From contig NZ_CP111108.1 of the NCBI RefSeq assembly GCF_026314295.1, positions 744,001 to 808,000 of the forward strand: DNA of 64,000 nucleotides, given 5' to 3'. The translations under genes were made by a program, and so were the position numbers. Positions 48,638 through 56,267 of the stretch are shown here, piece by piece. Every line of letters begins with the position of its first letter. Position 1 is the stretch's first letter. This stretch comes from Caproicibacterium sp. BJN0003 (GTDB taxonomy: Bacteria > Bacillota > Clostridia > Oscillospirales > Acutalibacteraceae). The notes beneath the pieces were generated by a model that was given only the letters and a program-made list of their open reading frames with translations, was not told where the DNA came from and did no database searches.

Positions 48638-50222
48638 ATTAGTCAAACTTTCTCATTTTTCATTTTATTATCCAAAGCAGTTGTCTCCAGCGGTCCGAGA
48701 TGTGACACTGACAATTAAGAGTGGCGAATTCTTTTTGCTTTGCGGTGCTTCCGGCTGCGGAAAAAGTACGCTTCTGCGCAGCTTAAAGCCTCAAATTACG
48801 CCGCATGGAGTAATGGAGGGGGAACGGACTTTTAAGCTTTCCAAAAATTTTGATACCGATCAGACTGCTTCTGAGATAGGCTTTGTTTTTCAAGATCCGG
48901 AAAATCAAATCGTGACAGATACGGTTTCTCATGAATTGTCTTTCGGTTTGGAAAATTTAGGACTGCCTCCCGCTGAAATTCAGCAAAGGGTCGCAGAAAC
49001 CTCTTTATTTTTGGGCATTGATCATTTGATTCAAAAACCGGTCAACGAGATTAGCGGCGGGGAAAAACAGCTTTTAAACTTGGCAGCGATCCTTGCGATG
49101 CGCCCAAAGCTGCTTTTGTTAGATGAACCGACAGCTCAGCTTGACCCGGTTGCAGCGAAACATTTTCTGGAGCTGCTTTTAAGGGTGAACCGCGAAATGG
49201 GAATTGCAGTGATGGTCAGCGAGCATCGTATGGAGGACTTACTGCCAATTTGTGATCAGGTCTGTTTGATGGAAGACGGGGCACTTCATATGCCGCTGCC
49301 GCCGAGAGAGTTTGTGTACAATATTATGGAAAATCCTTCTCATCCATTTTGGGAGGCAATGCCGGCGGCTTCCAGAATAGCTTCTCAAAACGGTGCTTTA
49401 GATGAGAAAATACCGCTGACTGTGCGGGAGGGCAGAGTGTTTTTGCAGAATTTTCCGGAAGGAGAAATGAAACTGCCGACTTGTTCAAAAACAGATTCGA
49501 TATTTTTCTGTAAGGACATTTGGTTTCGTTATCGAAAGGAATTGCCTTTTGTGCTGCGCGGAGTTCATTTTTCGCTGCATAGTGGAACAATTCATGCTCT
49601 TCTCGGGGGAAACGGTGCAGGGAAAAGCACTTTGTTTCAGCTACTTTCCGGAGAACTTTTTCCGCAGAGGGGGAGTATCAAATGGAAGCATCCGAAGCCG
49701 CGCACTGCCTTTCTGTGGCAGGAACCGAAGGCAATGTTTAGTCGTGATACCGTAAAGGAAGAGCTCCTTTCACAAAACGGTGCATTAGAGCTGGGATTGA
49801 AGATGGGACTGAAGCCGCTTTTTGAGCGTCACCCATATGATTTGAGCGGGGGAGAACAGCAGCGGTTGGGCATTGCCCTAGTCCTTGGTATACAGCCGGA
49901 TCTGTTGCTTTTAGATGAGCCGACCAAAGGGCTTGATCCATGGAATAAAAAACTTTTAGCAGAGCTGCTTGATCGTTATCGTCAGCAGGGCGGAACCGTT
50001 TTGTTAACCACTCATGATGTGGAATTTACCGCTCGTTTTTGTGATGAATGCAGTCTCCTTTTCGGAGGGCGGATTGTATCCAGTGCGCCGACGCGTACTT
50101 TCTTTTCTGCCAATGCACTTTATACGACAAATGCGGCACGGATCATGAATGGAAAAATCAAAAATGGACTTTTGTGTGAAGATGTCCGACAGGGGCTGAA
50201 AACGTACAAAAATCAGTTATAA
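48630..50222 (+). CDS. Fused ECF ATPase (EcfA-EcfA' in one polypeptide)
   Basis: A 530-residue protein with two ABC ATPase domains. Domain 1: Walker A 'GASGCGKSTLL', Q-loop 'GFVFQDPENQIVTDTV', signature 'ISGGEKQLLNLAAI', Walker B 'LLLLDEPTAQLDP'. Domain 2 from about residue 290: Walker A 'GGNGAGKSTLF', signature 'LSGGEQQRLGIALVLG', Walker B 'LLLLDEPTKGLDP'. Domain 2 has a 'LWQEPKAMFSRDTV' Q-loop. ECF systems usually have two separate genes; fusion gives a fixed 1:1 pair. End of the operon. Confidence 0.9.
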   Translation: MNELVKLSHFSFYYPKQLSPAVRDVTLTIKSGEFFLLCGASGCGKSTLLRSLKPQITPHGVMEGERTFKLSKNFDTDQTASEIGFVFQDPENQIVTDTVSHELSFGLENLGLPPAEIQQRVAETSLFLGIDHLIQKPVNEISGGEKQLLNLAAILAMRPKLLLLDEPTAQLDPVAAKHFLELLLRVNREMGIAVMVSEHRMEDLLPICDQVCLMEDGALHMPLPPREFVYNIMENPSHPFWEAMPAASRIASQNGALDEKIPLTVREGRVFLQNFPEGEMKLPTCSKTDSIFFCKDIWFRYRKELPFVLRGVHFSLHSGTIHALLGGNGAGKSTLFQLLSGELFPQRGSIKWKHPKPRTAFLWQEPKAMFSRDTVKEELLSQNGALELGLKMGLKPLFERHPYDLSGGEQQRLGIALVLGIQPDLLLLDEPTKGLDPWNKKLLAELLDRYRQQGGTVLLTTHDVEFTARFCDECSLLFGGRIVSSAPTRTFFSANALYTTNAARIMNGKIKNGLLCEDVRQGLKTYKNQL

Positions 50223-50293
50223 TAAAGCTTTTTGCGTTGATTTTTTAGAAGACGTCTATTATACTGATGGTATTTATTTTAGGAGGAAAATCT

Positions 50294-51001
50294 GTGATTG
50301 GAATTATTGGAGCGATGGAGCTGGAAGTTCAAGAAATTCGCTCGGAGATGAAAAATGTTCATACGACTACGATTTTGGGAATTCATTATGATCAGGGGAC
50401 GATAGAAAACGTTCCATGTGTGCTGGCGCGCTGCGGAGTCGGAAAGGTTGCGGCGGCGGCCTGTGCACAGACAATGCTGCTAAAGTACCACCCGCAGCTG
50501 GTGATCAATATAGGGGTTGCCGGTGGCATTGGAGAAGGAATTCAGATCGGCGATTTAGTAATTGCTCAAAAGTTGGTGCAGCATGATATGGATACAACGG
50601 CTGCAGGAGACCCGCCTGGATTTTTAAGTGGCCCAAATTTGATCTATCTGGAAACGGCAGAAAAAGTTCTGAAAACAGCTGTGGACGTTTCTTCTAAATT
50701 TTATCCTTCTCCGGTTTATTGCGGAATTATTGCTACCGGAGACCAATTTGTGGCAGACGGAGAACTGCGCAAAAAAATCTGCGGACAGTTTGATGCGATT
50801 GCCTGTGAGATGGAAGGCGGCGCGGTCGCACAGATTTGCTGGAATGGAAAAACAGATTTTCTGGTTTTGCGGGCAATTTCAGACAGTGCAGATCAAAAGG
50901 CTGTTATGGCATTCCCAATGTTTGCACGTATGGCTGCAAATAGGATGTTTCAACTTTTGCCAAAGCTTTTGCCGGCTTTAGAAGCTCTTTATCATTCTTA
51001 A
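50294..51001 (+). CDS. mtnN: 5'-methylthioadenosine/S-adenosylhomocysteine nucleosidase
   Basis: A 235-residue enzyme with GTG start behind GGAGG. Diagnostic parts: 'IGIIGAMELEVQEIRSEM', 'VINIGVAGGIGEGIQIGDLV', 'IATGDQFVAD', the catalytic Glu region 'AIACEMEGGAVAQIC' and 'LRAISDSADQKA' with the catalytic Asp. It removes adenine from MTA and SAH, clearing by-products of SAM-using enzymes. It is separate from the vitamin operon by about 70 bases and ends at a strong terminator shared with lexA. Confidence 0.95.
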   Translation: MIGIIGAMELEVQEIRSEMKNVHTTTILGIHYDQGTIENVPCVLARCGVGKVAAAACAQTMLLKYHPQLVINIGVAGGIGEGIQIGDLVIAQKLVQHDMDTTAAGDPPGFLSGPNLIYLETAEKVLKTAVDVSSKFYPSPVYCGIIATGDQFVADGELRKKICGQFDAIACEMEGGAVAQICWNGKTDFLVLRAISDSADQKAVMAFPMFARMAANRMFQLLPKLLPALEALYHS

Positions 51002-51019
51002 AATGAGGGTTTAATAAAA

Positions 51020-51052
51020 AAAGCCGGTATCATTTTTTATGATACCGGCTTT
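51020..51052. terminator. Bidirectional terminator between mtnN and lexA
   Basis: AAAGCCGGTATCA and TGATACCGGCTTT form a perfect 13-pair stem with A/T runs on both sides. Confidence 0.95.
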
Positions 51053-51062
51053 AAAAAAATTT

Positions 51063-51647
51063 TTATGGTTCATAATAACGGTAGACTGCAACTACGCGGC
51101 CCAGGATTCGGACTTCCTTTGAATAAATTGGAGAAAAATCAGGATTTTCAGGCTGCAGCCGCACACGATCCTTTTCTTTGAAAAAGCGTTTTACGGTCGC
51201 TTCGTCTTCAATCAGCGCAACGACAATTTCTCCATCAGAAGCTGTTGACGTCTGCACTGCAACGACGATATCCCCGTCTAAGATTCCTGCATTGATCATG
51301 CTTTCTCCGTGGACGTTCAGTGCAAAATATTCGCCGCTTTTGTTCTTGGGAGAGTAGGAGACATAGCCTTCGTTTTCCTGTACGGCAAGAATCGGTTGTC
51401 CTGCAGCGACACGGCCAATAATTGGAACCTGAATCGCAGGCGATTCTCCCGCCATGTGAATTGCGCGGTTAAGACCGGCATCTCGGGTGATAAGCCCCAA
51501 TCTTTCCAATGTCTTTAAATGTGCATGAACGCTGGAAGTAGACTTAAGTCCTGTTGCAATGCAGATTTCACGTACCGTAGGCGGAAGTCCGCTTTGTGTC
51601 CGTTTCTTTAAATAATCATAAACCTTTTGTTGACTTTTAGTCAGCAT
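51063..51647 (-). CDS. lexA: LexA SOS repressor
   Basis: A 194-residue repressor starting at ATG 51647 behind AGGAGGGG; the longer frame from 51761 would include the promoter. HTH: 'PPTVREICIATGLKSTSSVH'. Cleavage site Ala-Gly in 'GRVAAGQPILAV', catalytic Ser in 'HGESMINAGI', catalytic Lys in 'DEATVKRFF'. It represses DNA-repair genes until RecA filaments trigger self-cleavage. Its own promoter contains an SOS box. Confidence 0.97.
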   Translation of the reverse strand: MLTKSQQKVYDYLKKRTQSGLPPTVREICIATGLKSTSSVHAHLKTLERLGLITRDAGLNRAIHMAGESPAIQVPIIGRVAAGQPILAVQENEGYVSYSPKNKSGEYFALNVHGESMINAGILDGDIVVAVQTSTASDGEIVVALIEDEATVKRFFKEKDRVRLQPENPDFSPIYSKEVRILGRVVAVYRYYEP

Positions 51648-51675
51648 GAGGGACCCCTCCTTTGTTTCTATTGCC

Positions 51676-51715
51676 ATTATATCATGCTTTTCGACAGAAC
51701 ACAAACGTTCGTTTG
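51676..51715 (-). promoter_or_regulatory. lexA promoter with SOS box
   Basis: On the minus strand TTGTGT (51704-51699) and TATAAT (51681-51676) are 17 bases apart. The palindrome CAAAC-GTTC-GTTTG (51702-51715) overlaps the -35 and fits the Gram-positive LexA box C(R)AACnnnnGTT(Y)G, indicating autoregulation. Confidence 0.85.
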
Positions 51716-51787
51716 ATATATGTGCAGAATTAATATATTGTTCATAAATAATTAACAACATTTATTGATGATGTAGGTATACTATAA

Positions 51788-51897
51788 AAGAAATCAAGAG
51801 AACGGAGCCGCACCGTTCTTTTGATGCATGTTCTACCCTCCTCAATTTACCCCTCAAGCTTAAGAAAAGAGGTCAAGCTTTTTGCTTGGCCTCTTTT
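51788..51897 (+). ncRNA. Candidate C-rich small RNA between lexA and spoIIQ (CsfG-like architecture)
   Basis: A compact unit: a 12-pair 5' hairpin (TCAAGAGAACGG pairs with CCGTTCTTTTGA, 51794-51824), an unpaired pyrimidine-rich stretch with CTACCCTCCTC and ACCCCTC (51832-51856), and a 3' terminator hairpin GAGGTCAAGC/GCTTGGCCTC with a T tail. TATACT/TATAAA boxes lie just upstream at 51778-51788. Two hairpins framing an anti-Shine-Dalgarno segment is the design I recall for CsfG, a sporulation RNA conserved in endospore formers. No coding frame fits. Confidence 0.6.
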
Positions 51898-51901
51898 TCT
51901 T

Positions 51902-51932
51902 TGCATAAAATGCCAATTTTGGATCCATACTA
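51902..51932 (+). promoter_or_regulatory. Candidate forespore sigma-F/G promoter of spoIIQ
   Basis: TGCATA and CATACTA are 18 bases apart; the second is identical to the sigma-G -10 consensus and the first is one base off its -35. It lies after the small-RNA terminator and immediately before the spoIIQ ribosome binding site, giving a very short leader. Confidence 0.5.
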
Positions 51933-51950
51933 TGTTCGGAGGTGGCAGAT

Positions 51951-52643
51951 TTGAGCAATTTGCATCTTGTGAACAAAGACAATGGTGGAAAACCGGGGCG
52001 CAGCTTTTATGTTGCTTTGGGACTCTGCCTGGCGGCGGTCGCGGTGGCGGGATGGACCACTTATGACAGCATGGTACATTATGCCGATAATACTGCCAGT
52101 GCAGCGCAGAATGCAGCAAATACAGTCAGCGGCGTCATGGTGTCGAGTACATCGGCACTTGTTCCAGAAGTTCCTTCAGAAGCCGAAACATCGTCTGTGG
52201 CATCTGAGGAAGAGACCGTTAGCATCGTTCCTGCTGAGGCGGCAGTTACGCAGCTAAATAAACCAATACAGGGCGATATCATTACGGCGTTTAGTGAATC
52301 TCCAGTTTATTATGAATCACTGGGAGACTGGCGGGCACATACCGGAATCGATATTGCGGCAGATGAAGGTGTTTCTGTTGGTGCAGCAGCTGACGGTTCA
52401 GTTTCTGCAGTTGAAGACGATCCGCTTTACGGAACAGTTGTTACTGTTTCGCATCAGGGTGGTATGACAACCATTTATGCGGGGTTGTCCGGTGCATCCG
52501 TTAAGCAGGGGAATCAGGTAAAGGCTGGGCAGGAATTGGGCCGGCTTGGAGCTGTTCCTGCAGAAGCGGAAGAAGAGACCCATCTGCATTTTGAAGTGCA
52601 GAAAGACGGCACTTTTGTAGACCCTCAAACTTTATTTTCCTGA
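51951..52643 (+). CDS. spoIIQ: Stage II sporulation protein SpoIIQ-like, M23 (LytM) peptidase
   Basis: A 230-residue protein. TTG at 51951 is chosen because GGAGG lies eight bases before it; the GTG at 51942 is part of that site. One transmembrane helix ('FYVALGLCLAAVAVAGW', about residues 20-38) is followed by a tether and an M23 domain. The zinc ligands are intact: His and Asp in 'AHTGIDIAADEG' and 'HLHFEVQKDG'. SpoIIQ forms, with SpoIIIAH, the channel between forespore and mother cell. Clostridial SpoIIQ often keeps the zinc site that Bacillus lost. Proximity of spoIIID supports the name. Confidence 0.85.
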   Translation: MSNLHLVNKDNGGKPGRSFYVALGLCLAAVAVAGWTTYDSMVHYADNTASAAQNAANTVSGVMVSSTSALVPEVPSEAETSSVASEEETVSIVPAEAAVTQLNKPIQGDIITAFSESPVYYESLGDWRAHTGIDIAADEGVSVGAAADGSVSAVEDDPLYGTVVTVSHQGGMTTIYAGLSGASVKQGNQVKAGQELGRLGAVPAEAEEETHLHFEVQKDGTFVDPQTLFS

Positions 52644-52668
52644 AGCTCTCGTCCTCGTTGAGGAGCAG

Positions 52669-52703
52669 CCGTGAAGCGTTATTTTCGCTTCACGGTATTT
52701 TTT
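52669..52703 (+). terminator. Terminator after spoIIQ
   Basis: CCGTGAAGCG pairs perfectly with CGCTTCACGG around a seven-base loop, followed by TATTTTTT. Confidence 0.95.
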
Positions 52704-52768
52704 ATTCTTAAATAGACTAAAATATATGACAAAAATATTAATTTTTTATGAAACTTGATTTACTGATG

Positions 52769-52797
52769 TTGAATTATGTAAACGATGATGATATAAT
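52769..52797 (+). promoter_or_regulatory. Promoter of the USP-like gene
   Basis: TTGAAT and TATAAT are 17 bases apart. The resulting leader of about 145 bases contains a CGCTCTG...CGGAGCG hairpin (52858-52880) and a possible 32-codon frame with a badly spaced ribosome binding site. Confidence 0.7.
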
Positions 52798-52950
52798 AAA
52801 AATGCAAACAAGAAAGGGAGATGAAAAAATTTTTACAAAATGTTAATGAAAATTCAACGCTCTGTTTCCATACGGAGCGATCGAAAAGCATATACTTAAA
52901 ACTGTCAGGAACAAAATGACTTAAAAGAGTCAATGAAAGGAGACCTGATT

Positions 52951-53382
52951 GTGAGAAAACATGCACCTGTTCTCGTTTGCGTAACAGGCCAGCACGATTG
53001 TGACCGGTTGATTCGTGTGGGTAAGACGATTGCAGAAGAGCGACATAGTCCTCTTCATGTTGTCAGTGTTGTACCGAGTGACACGAAAAATTGCTGTGCA
53101 GAACTAGAGTATCTGAGGCAGAACGCCCAGAATGCAGGAGCAGAGATGACCATATTTTTTCATGACGAACCGGCTTATGTGACGGCGGCTTTTTTAAAGC
53201 AGATCGGCGCACAGCAACTGGTAACCGGCATGGCAGAGGCACCAATCAATGGATTTATAGAAGTGATCCATCAGCTGATGCCGCGTGTGCCGATTGCGAT
53301 GGTGGATAAGGACGAAACAGTTTATCATATTTGTCCTTCTGCGCAGACGGCAATTTCTCCACAGCCCATATGGTCGCGATAA
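52951..53382 (+). CDS. Universal-stress-protein-like domain protein
   Basis: A 143-residue protein with GTG start behind AGGAG. 'PVLVCVTGQHDCDRLIRVGK', 'AEERHSPLHVVSVVP' and 'YLRQNAQNAGAEMTIFFHDE' match the USP-like segment found in KdpD-type sensors. No kinase part is present, so it stands alone. It could sense nucleotide or stress; the long structured leader suggests post-transcriptional control. Confidence 0.75.
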   Translation: MRKHAPVLVCVTGQHDCDRLIRVGKTIAEERHSPLHVVSVVPSDTKNCCAELEYLRQNAQNAGAEMTIFFHDEPAYVTAAFLKQIGAQQLVTGMAEAPINGFIEVIHQLMPRVPIAMVDKDETVYHICPSAQTAISPQPIWSR

Positions 53383-53405
53383 AAAATACATAATTGTAAA
53401 AAAGA

Positions 53406-53442
53406 AAAAGCGCCTGATGACTTTTGTTCATCAGACGCTTTT
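53406..53442. terminator. Bidirectional terminator between USP-like gene and spoIIID
   Basis: AAAAGCGCCTGATGA and TCATCAGACGCTTTT pair with one mismatch; A/T runs on both sides; convergent genes. Confidence 0.9.
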
Positions 53443-53443
53443 A

Positions 53444-53746
53444 TTACTTTCCGGCTTTTTTTATGTAAGAAAAATTTCGGTGCTGTGATTTTTCTTCAGA
53501 AATCCGGCGGTATTTTTCCCGGGTTGCCTGCCCGCCACGGATATGCCGCTGGGCCTTATTAAGCTCCAAAACCTCTTTGACCTTCTGGTAGAGTTGGCGA
53601 TCGATCTGCTGGAGCCGCTGGGCGACATCTTTGTGGACGGTCGATTTAGAAACGCCGAATTTTTTGGCAGCAGCGCGTACAGTGGCACCGCTTTCGCAGA
53701 TATATTGTCCGAGCTCAACCGCCCGCTCTTCTACATTGCCTTTCAT
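53444..53746 (-). CDS. spoIIID: Sporulation transcriptional regulator SpoIIID
   Basis: A 100-residue DNA-binding protein starting at ATG 53746 with GGGAGG. The sequence 'MKGNVEERAVELGQYICESG', 'VRAAAKKFGVSKSTVHKDV' and 'HIRGGQATREKYR' is a near-canonical SpoIIID with its HTH and basic C-terminal helix. In the mother cell it tunes sigma-E genes and helps activate sigK. Its nearness to spoIIQ mirrors Bacillus gene order. Confidence 0.97.
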   Translation of the reverse strand: MKGNVEERAVELGQYICESGATVRAAAKKFGVSKSTVHKDVAQRLQQIDRQLYQKVKEVLELNKAQRHIRGGQATREKYRRISEEKSQHRNFSYIKKAGK

Positions 53747-53833
53747 AAGCTTGCCCTCCCATATCCAATTGTTCATTCTTATGCGAAGAACATTATTTTT
53801 ATGAGATGACAAGCAATTTTATCGAAAGAAAGT

Positions 53834-54643
53834 TTATCGGGAATGAGAAAGAAGAATGCTATTGAGCTCTGCACCCATTAAAATGATCATTCCGCTTAGG
53901 TAAAACCAGAGGAGTAAAATGATAACGGCTCCGATGGCTCCGTAGACCAGCGTATATTTTCCAATATGCTCTACATAAAAGGCATATCCGCCGGAAACCA
54001 GAATCCAGAAAATCAGTGCGCAGATTGTTCCGGGGAGCGCTTCTTTTGTGGAAAGCCCGCCGGGAGCAAGACGATAGAGAGAAAGCAGAATCCAAAAAAC
54101 TAAAGCGGCTAAGAGAAGCATTCGAATTAGAGACCAATAAGATTCCAAAAAATGTAGAGGAGGAATAAATTCTGCTAAAAATTGAATTGCACCAGGGCTT
54201 AAGCTCAAAGCGATGATGCTGATAAAAACAGTGCCGATTAATCCCAAGGCAGAGACGAAAATTAGAGCCTGCTTTTTAATGGGGGCGTTTTCGCGCAAAG
54301 GCAAACTATGTGCACGGCGTATTCCAAGAATTAGACAATTCATAGCACGCATCGAAAACCAGACGGTCAGAGAAAATCCCAGCATAAAGGAAGGTGCGCT
54401 GGGGGATTCTGTTAGGTAAATAAAATAATTTTCGATAATTTCGATGACTTCTGCAGGAAGAAGCCCCGCAAAAATTTTAACGGAGATCGGCTGCAGATGA
54501 AATACGCCCGGTAATGAGCTAATCATTAATAAAAATGGAAAGCAGGTAAAAATTAAGTAGTAAGAAAGTGCGGCCGCGCTGCGCCCAATTCCATCACGGA
54601 AATAACGGAGAATCAGTTTACGTATTATTTTTGGAAATGGCAA
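53834..54643 (-). CDS. YihY/BrkB family membrane protein
   Basis: A 269-residue protein with six hydrophobic helices. The TTG start at 54643 is preferred (GAGGTG six bases upstream) over ATG 54670/54673, which lack a site. Family segments: 'GIGRSAAALSYYLIFTCFPF', 'FSLTVWFSMRAMNCLILGIR', 'LYRLAPGG' and 'GAVIILLLWFYLSGMIILMG'. Often called ribonuclease BN in old annotations, but it is a membrane protein of unclear, perhaps transport, function. Confidence 0.9.
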   Translation of the reverse strand: MPFPKIIRKLILRYFRDGIGRSAAALSYYLIFTCFPFLLMISSLPGVFHLQPISVKIFAGLLPAEVIEIIENYFIYLTESPSAPSFMLGFSLTVWFSMRAMNCLILGIRRAHSLPLRENAPIKKQALIFVSALGLIGTVFISIIALSLSPGAIQFLAEFIPPLHFLESYWSLIRMLLLAALVFWILLSLYRLAPGGLSTKEALPGTICALIFWILVSGGYAFYVEHIGKYTLVYGAIGAVIILLLWFYLSGMIILMGAELNSILLSHSR

Positions 54644-54778
54644 TTCTGTCACCTCGATTTTTATATTCATCATGGATAAAAAATCAAATTGTTTGGATTT
54701 CTTTACTTTTTATAGTCTCCTCTGTACAATAAGAAAAGAGTTTTTGATTGAAACTCTGAAAAATGAGGAGGACTTTTT

Positions 54779-56143
54779 TTGGATCTGAGAGATGGAGTAC
54801 AGCACGCACTTTTTACGAAAAGAGATATTTCACGGCTTTTATGGCCGCTTGTAGTAGAACAGGTACTGGAGGTCACTGTCGGAATGGCGGATGTTCTGAT
54901 GGTTTCTTCTGTGGGAGAAGCAGCGGTCAGCGGTGTTTCTTTGGTCGATATGATCAATGTACTGATTTTAAATATTTTTGCGGCGATGGCGACCGGTGGA
55001 GCGGTTGTGGTCAGTCAATGGCTGGGAGCTCAGGAGCGGGAAAAGGCGTGTCACACAGCCGCCCAGCTTCTAATGGCTGCCCTTTTGTTGGCAGTTTGCA
55101 TCATGATTTTGGTGCTTGTTTTTCGCAGTTCCCTTTTGCATCTCTTTTTTGGTCCGGTAGAACCGGACGTGATGGATGCCTGCCTTATTTATTTTTCCAT
55201 TTCAGCGTGGAGTTATCCCTTTATTGCACTTTATAATGCGGGTGCTGCCCTTTATCGTTCAATGGGGAACAGCCGTATTTCTATGTATACTTCGATTTTT
55301 ATGAATATAGTCAATGTTAGCGGGAACGCAATCTGTGTTTATGGATTGCATATGGGAGTTGCCGGGGTAGCAATGCCGTCGCTCGTTTCCCGCTTTTTAG
55401 CGGCAATTTTAATGCTGCTGCTTGTTCGTTCAAGAGAAAACAGCGTCTATGTGCGTTATTGTTGGAGTGAGCTTCGACCCAAAGTACCCTATATGAAACG
55501 AATTTTACATATTGCGCTTCCAAGTGCTATGGAAAACAGTATGTTTCAGTTGGGCAGAATCCTTGTTGTCAGTATTATCACGAATTTTGGTACAACTCAG
55601 ATTGCTGCCAACGGTGTTGCCAACAACCTTGATAATTTTGGCTGTATTCCAGGAATGGCCATCAACCTTGGGATTATTACGGTAGTGGGAAGATGTGTAG
55701 GCGCAGGCGATTTAAAACAGACTCGTTATTATGCGAAAAAACTAATGCGGGTATGCCTCTTGTGCACAGCGGCTTTAAATGGAATTATGATGCTGACGCT
55801 TCCGCTGATTTTAGGACTCTACAGTTTATCTTCCGAAACGATGCAGCTGACTGCAACCTTAGTCTATATTCACAGCGGCTTTTTAATCCCGCTTTATGTG
55901 CCTGCATTTTCAATTCCTAATGTACTGCGGGCGGCAAATGATGTCAAATTTCCAATGTGTATCTCAATCTTTTCCATGTGGATCTTCCGTATTATATTTA
56001 GCTATATTTTGGGCATCTACTTTGGAATGGGTGCAATCGGCGTTTGGTGTGCAATGGTGGCCGATTGGGCTTTCCGTGCAATTTGTTTTTCGGTTCGTTA
56101 TTTTCGTGGCCGATGGACAAAGTATGCGGAGTACCATACTTAA
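54779..56143 (+). CDS. MATE-family efflux transporter
   Basis: A 454-residue protein with TTG start after GAGGAGGA. Twelve hydrophobic segments are seen; MATE motifs include 'WPLVVEQVLEVTVGMADVLM', 'GAALYRSMGNSRISMY' and 'IALPSAMENSMFQLGRILVV'. It exports cationic drugs or metabolites in exchange for Na+ or H+. Single gene, divergent from the YihY gene. Confidence 0.95.
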   Translation: MDLRDGVQHALFTKRDISRLLWPLVVEQVLEVTVGMADVLMVSSVGEAAVSGVSLVDMINVLILNIFAAMATGGAVVVSQWLGAQEREKACHTAAQLLMAALLLAVCIMILVLVFRSSLLHLFFGPVEPDVMDACLIYFSISAWSYPFIALYNAGAALYRSMGNSRISMYTSIFMNIVNVSGNAICVYGLHMGVAGVAMPSLVSRFLAAILMLLLVRSRENSVYVRYCWSELRPKVPYMKRILHIALPSAMENSMFQLGRILVVSIITNFGTTQIAANGVANNLDNFGCIPGMAINLGIITVVGRCVGAGDLKQTRYYAKKLMRVCLLCTAALNGIMMLTLPLILGLYSLSSETMQLTATLVYIHSGFLIPLYVPAFSIPNVLRAANDVKFPMCISIFSMWIFRIIFSYILGIYFGMGAIGVWCAMVADWAFRAICFSVRYFRGRWTKYAEYHT

Positions 56144-56267
56144 TAGCATGACCAAAATGCACGATTTATCCATAAATAAGATCGATTTTATCCTTGCGGG
56201 AATTGTAGAGGGAGATTAAGATAAGAATAGTTTTATAAGGATTAATATGGAAAGGAAGCGTTAGAGA

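Noticed and set aside
51738-51762. Possible Rex operator TTGTT...AACAA upstream of lexA
   Set aside because: Half-sites are too far apart for the Rex consensus TTGTTAAnnnnTTAACAA and one half is imperfect.
52820-52918. 32-codon frame MKKFLQNV... in the USP leader
   Set aside because: GGGAG directly abuts the ATG with no spacer, so translation is doubtful. Kept only as part of the leader finding.
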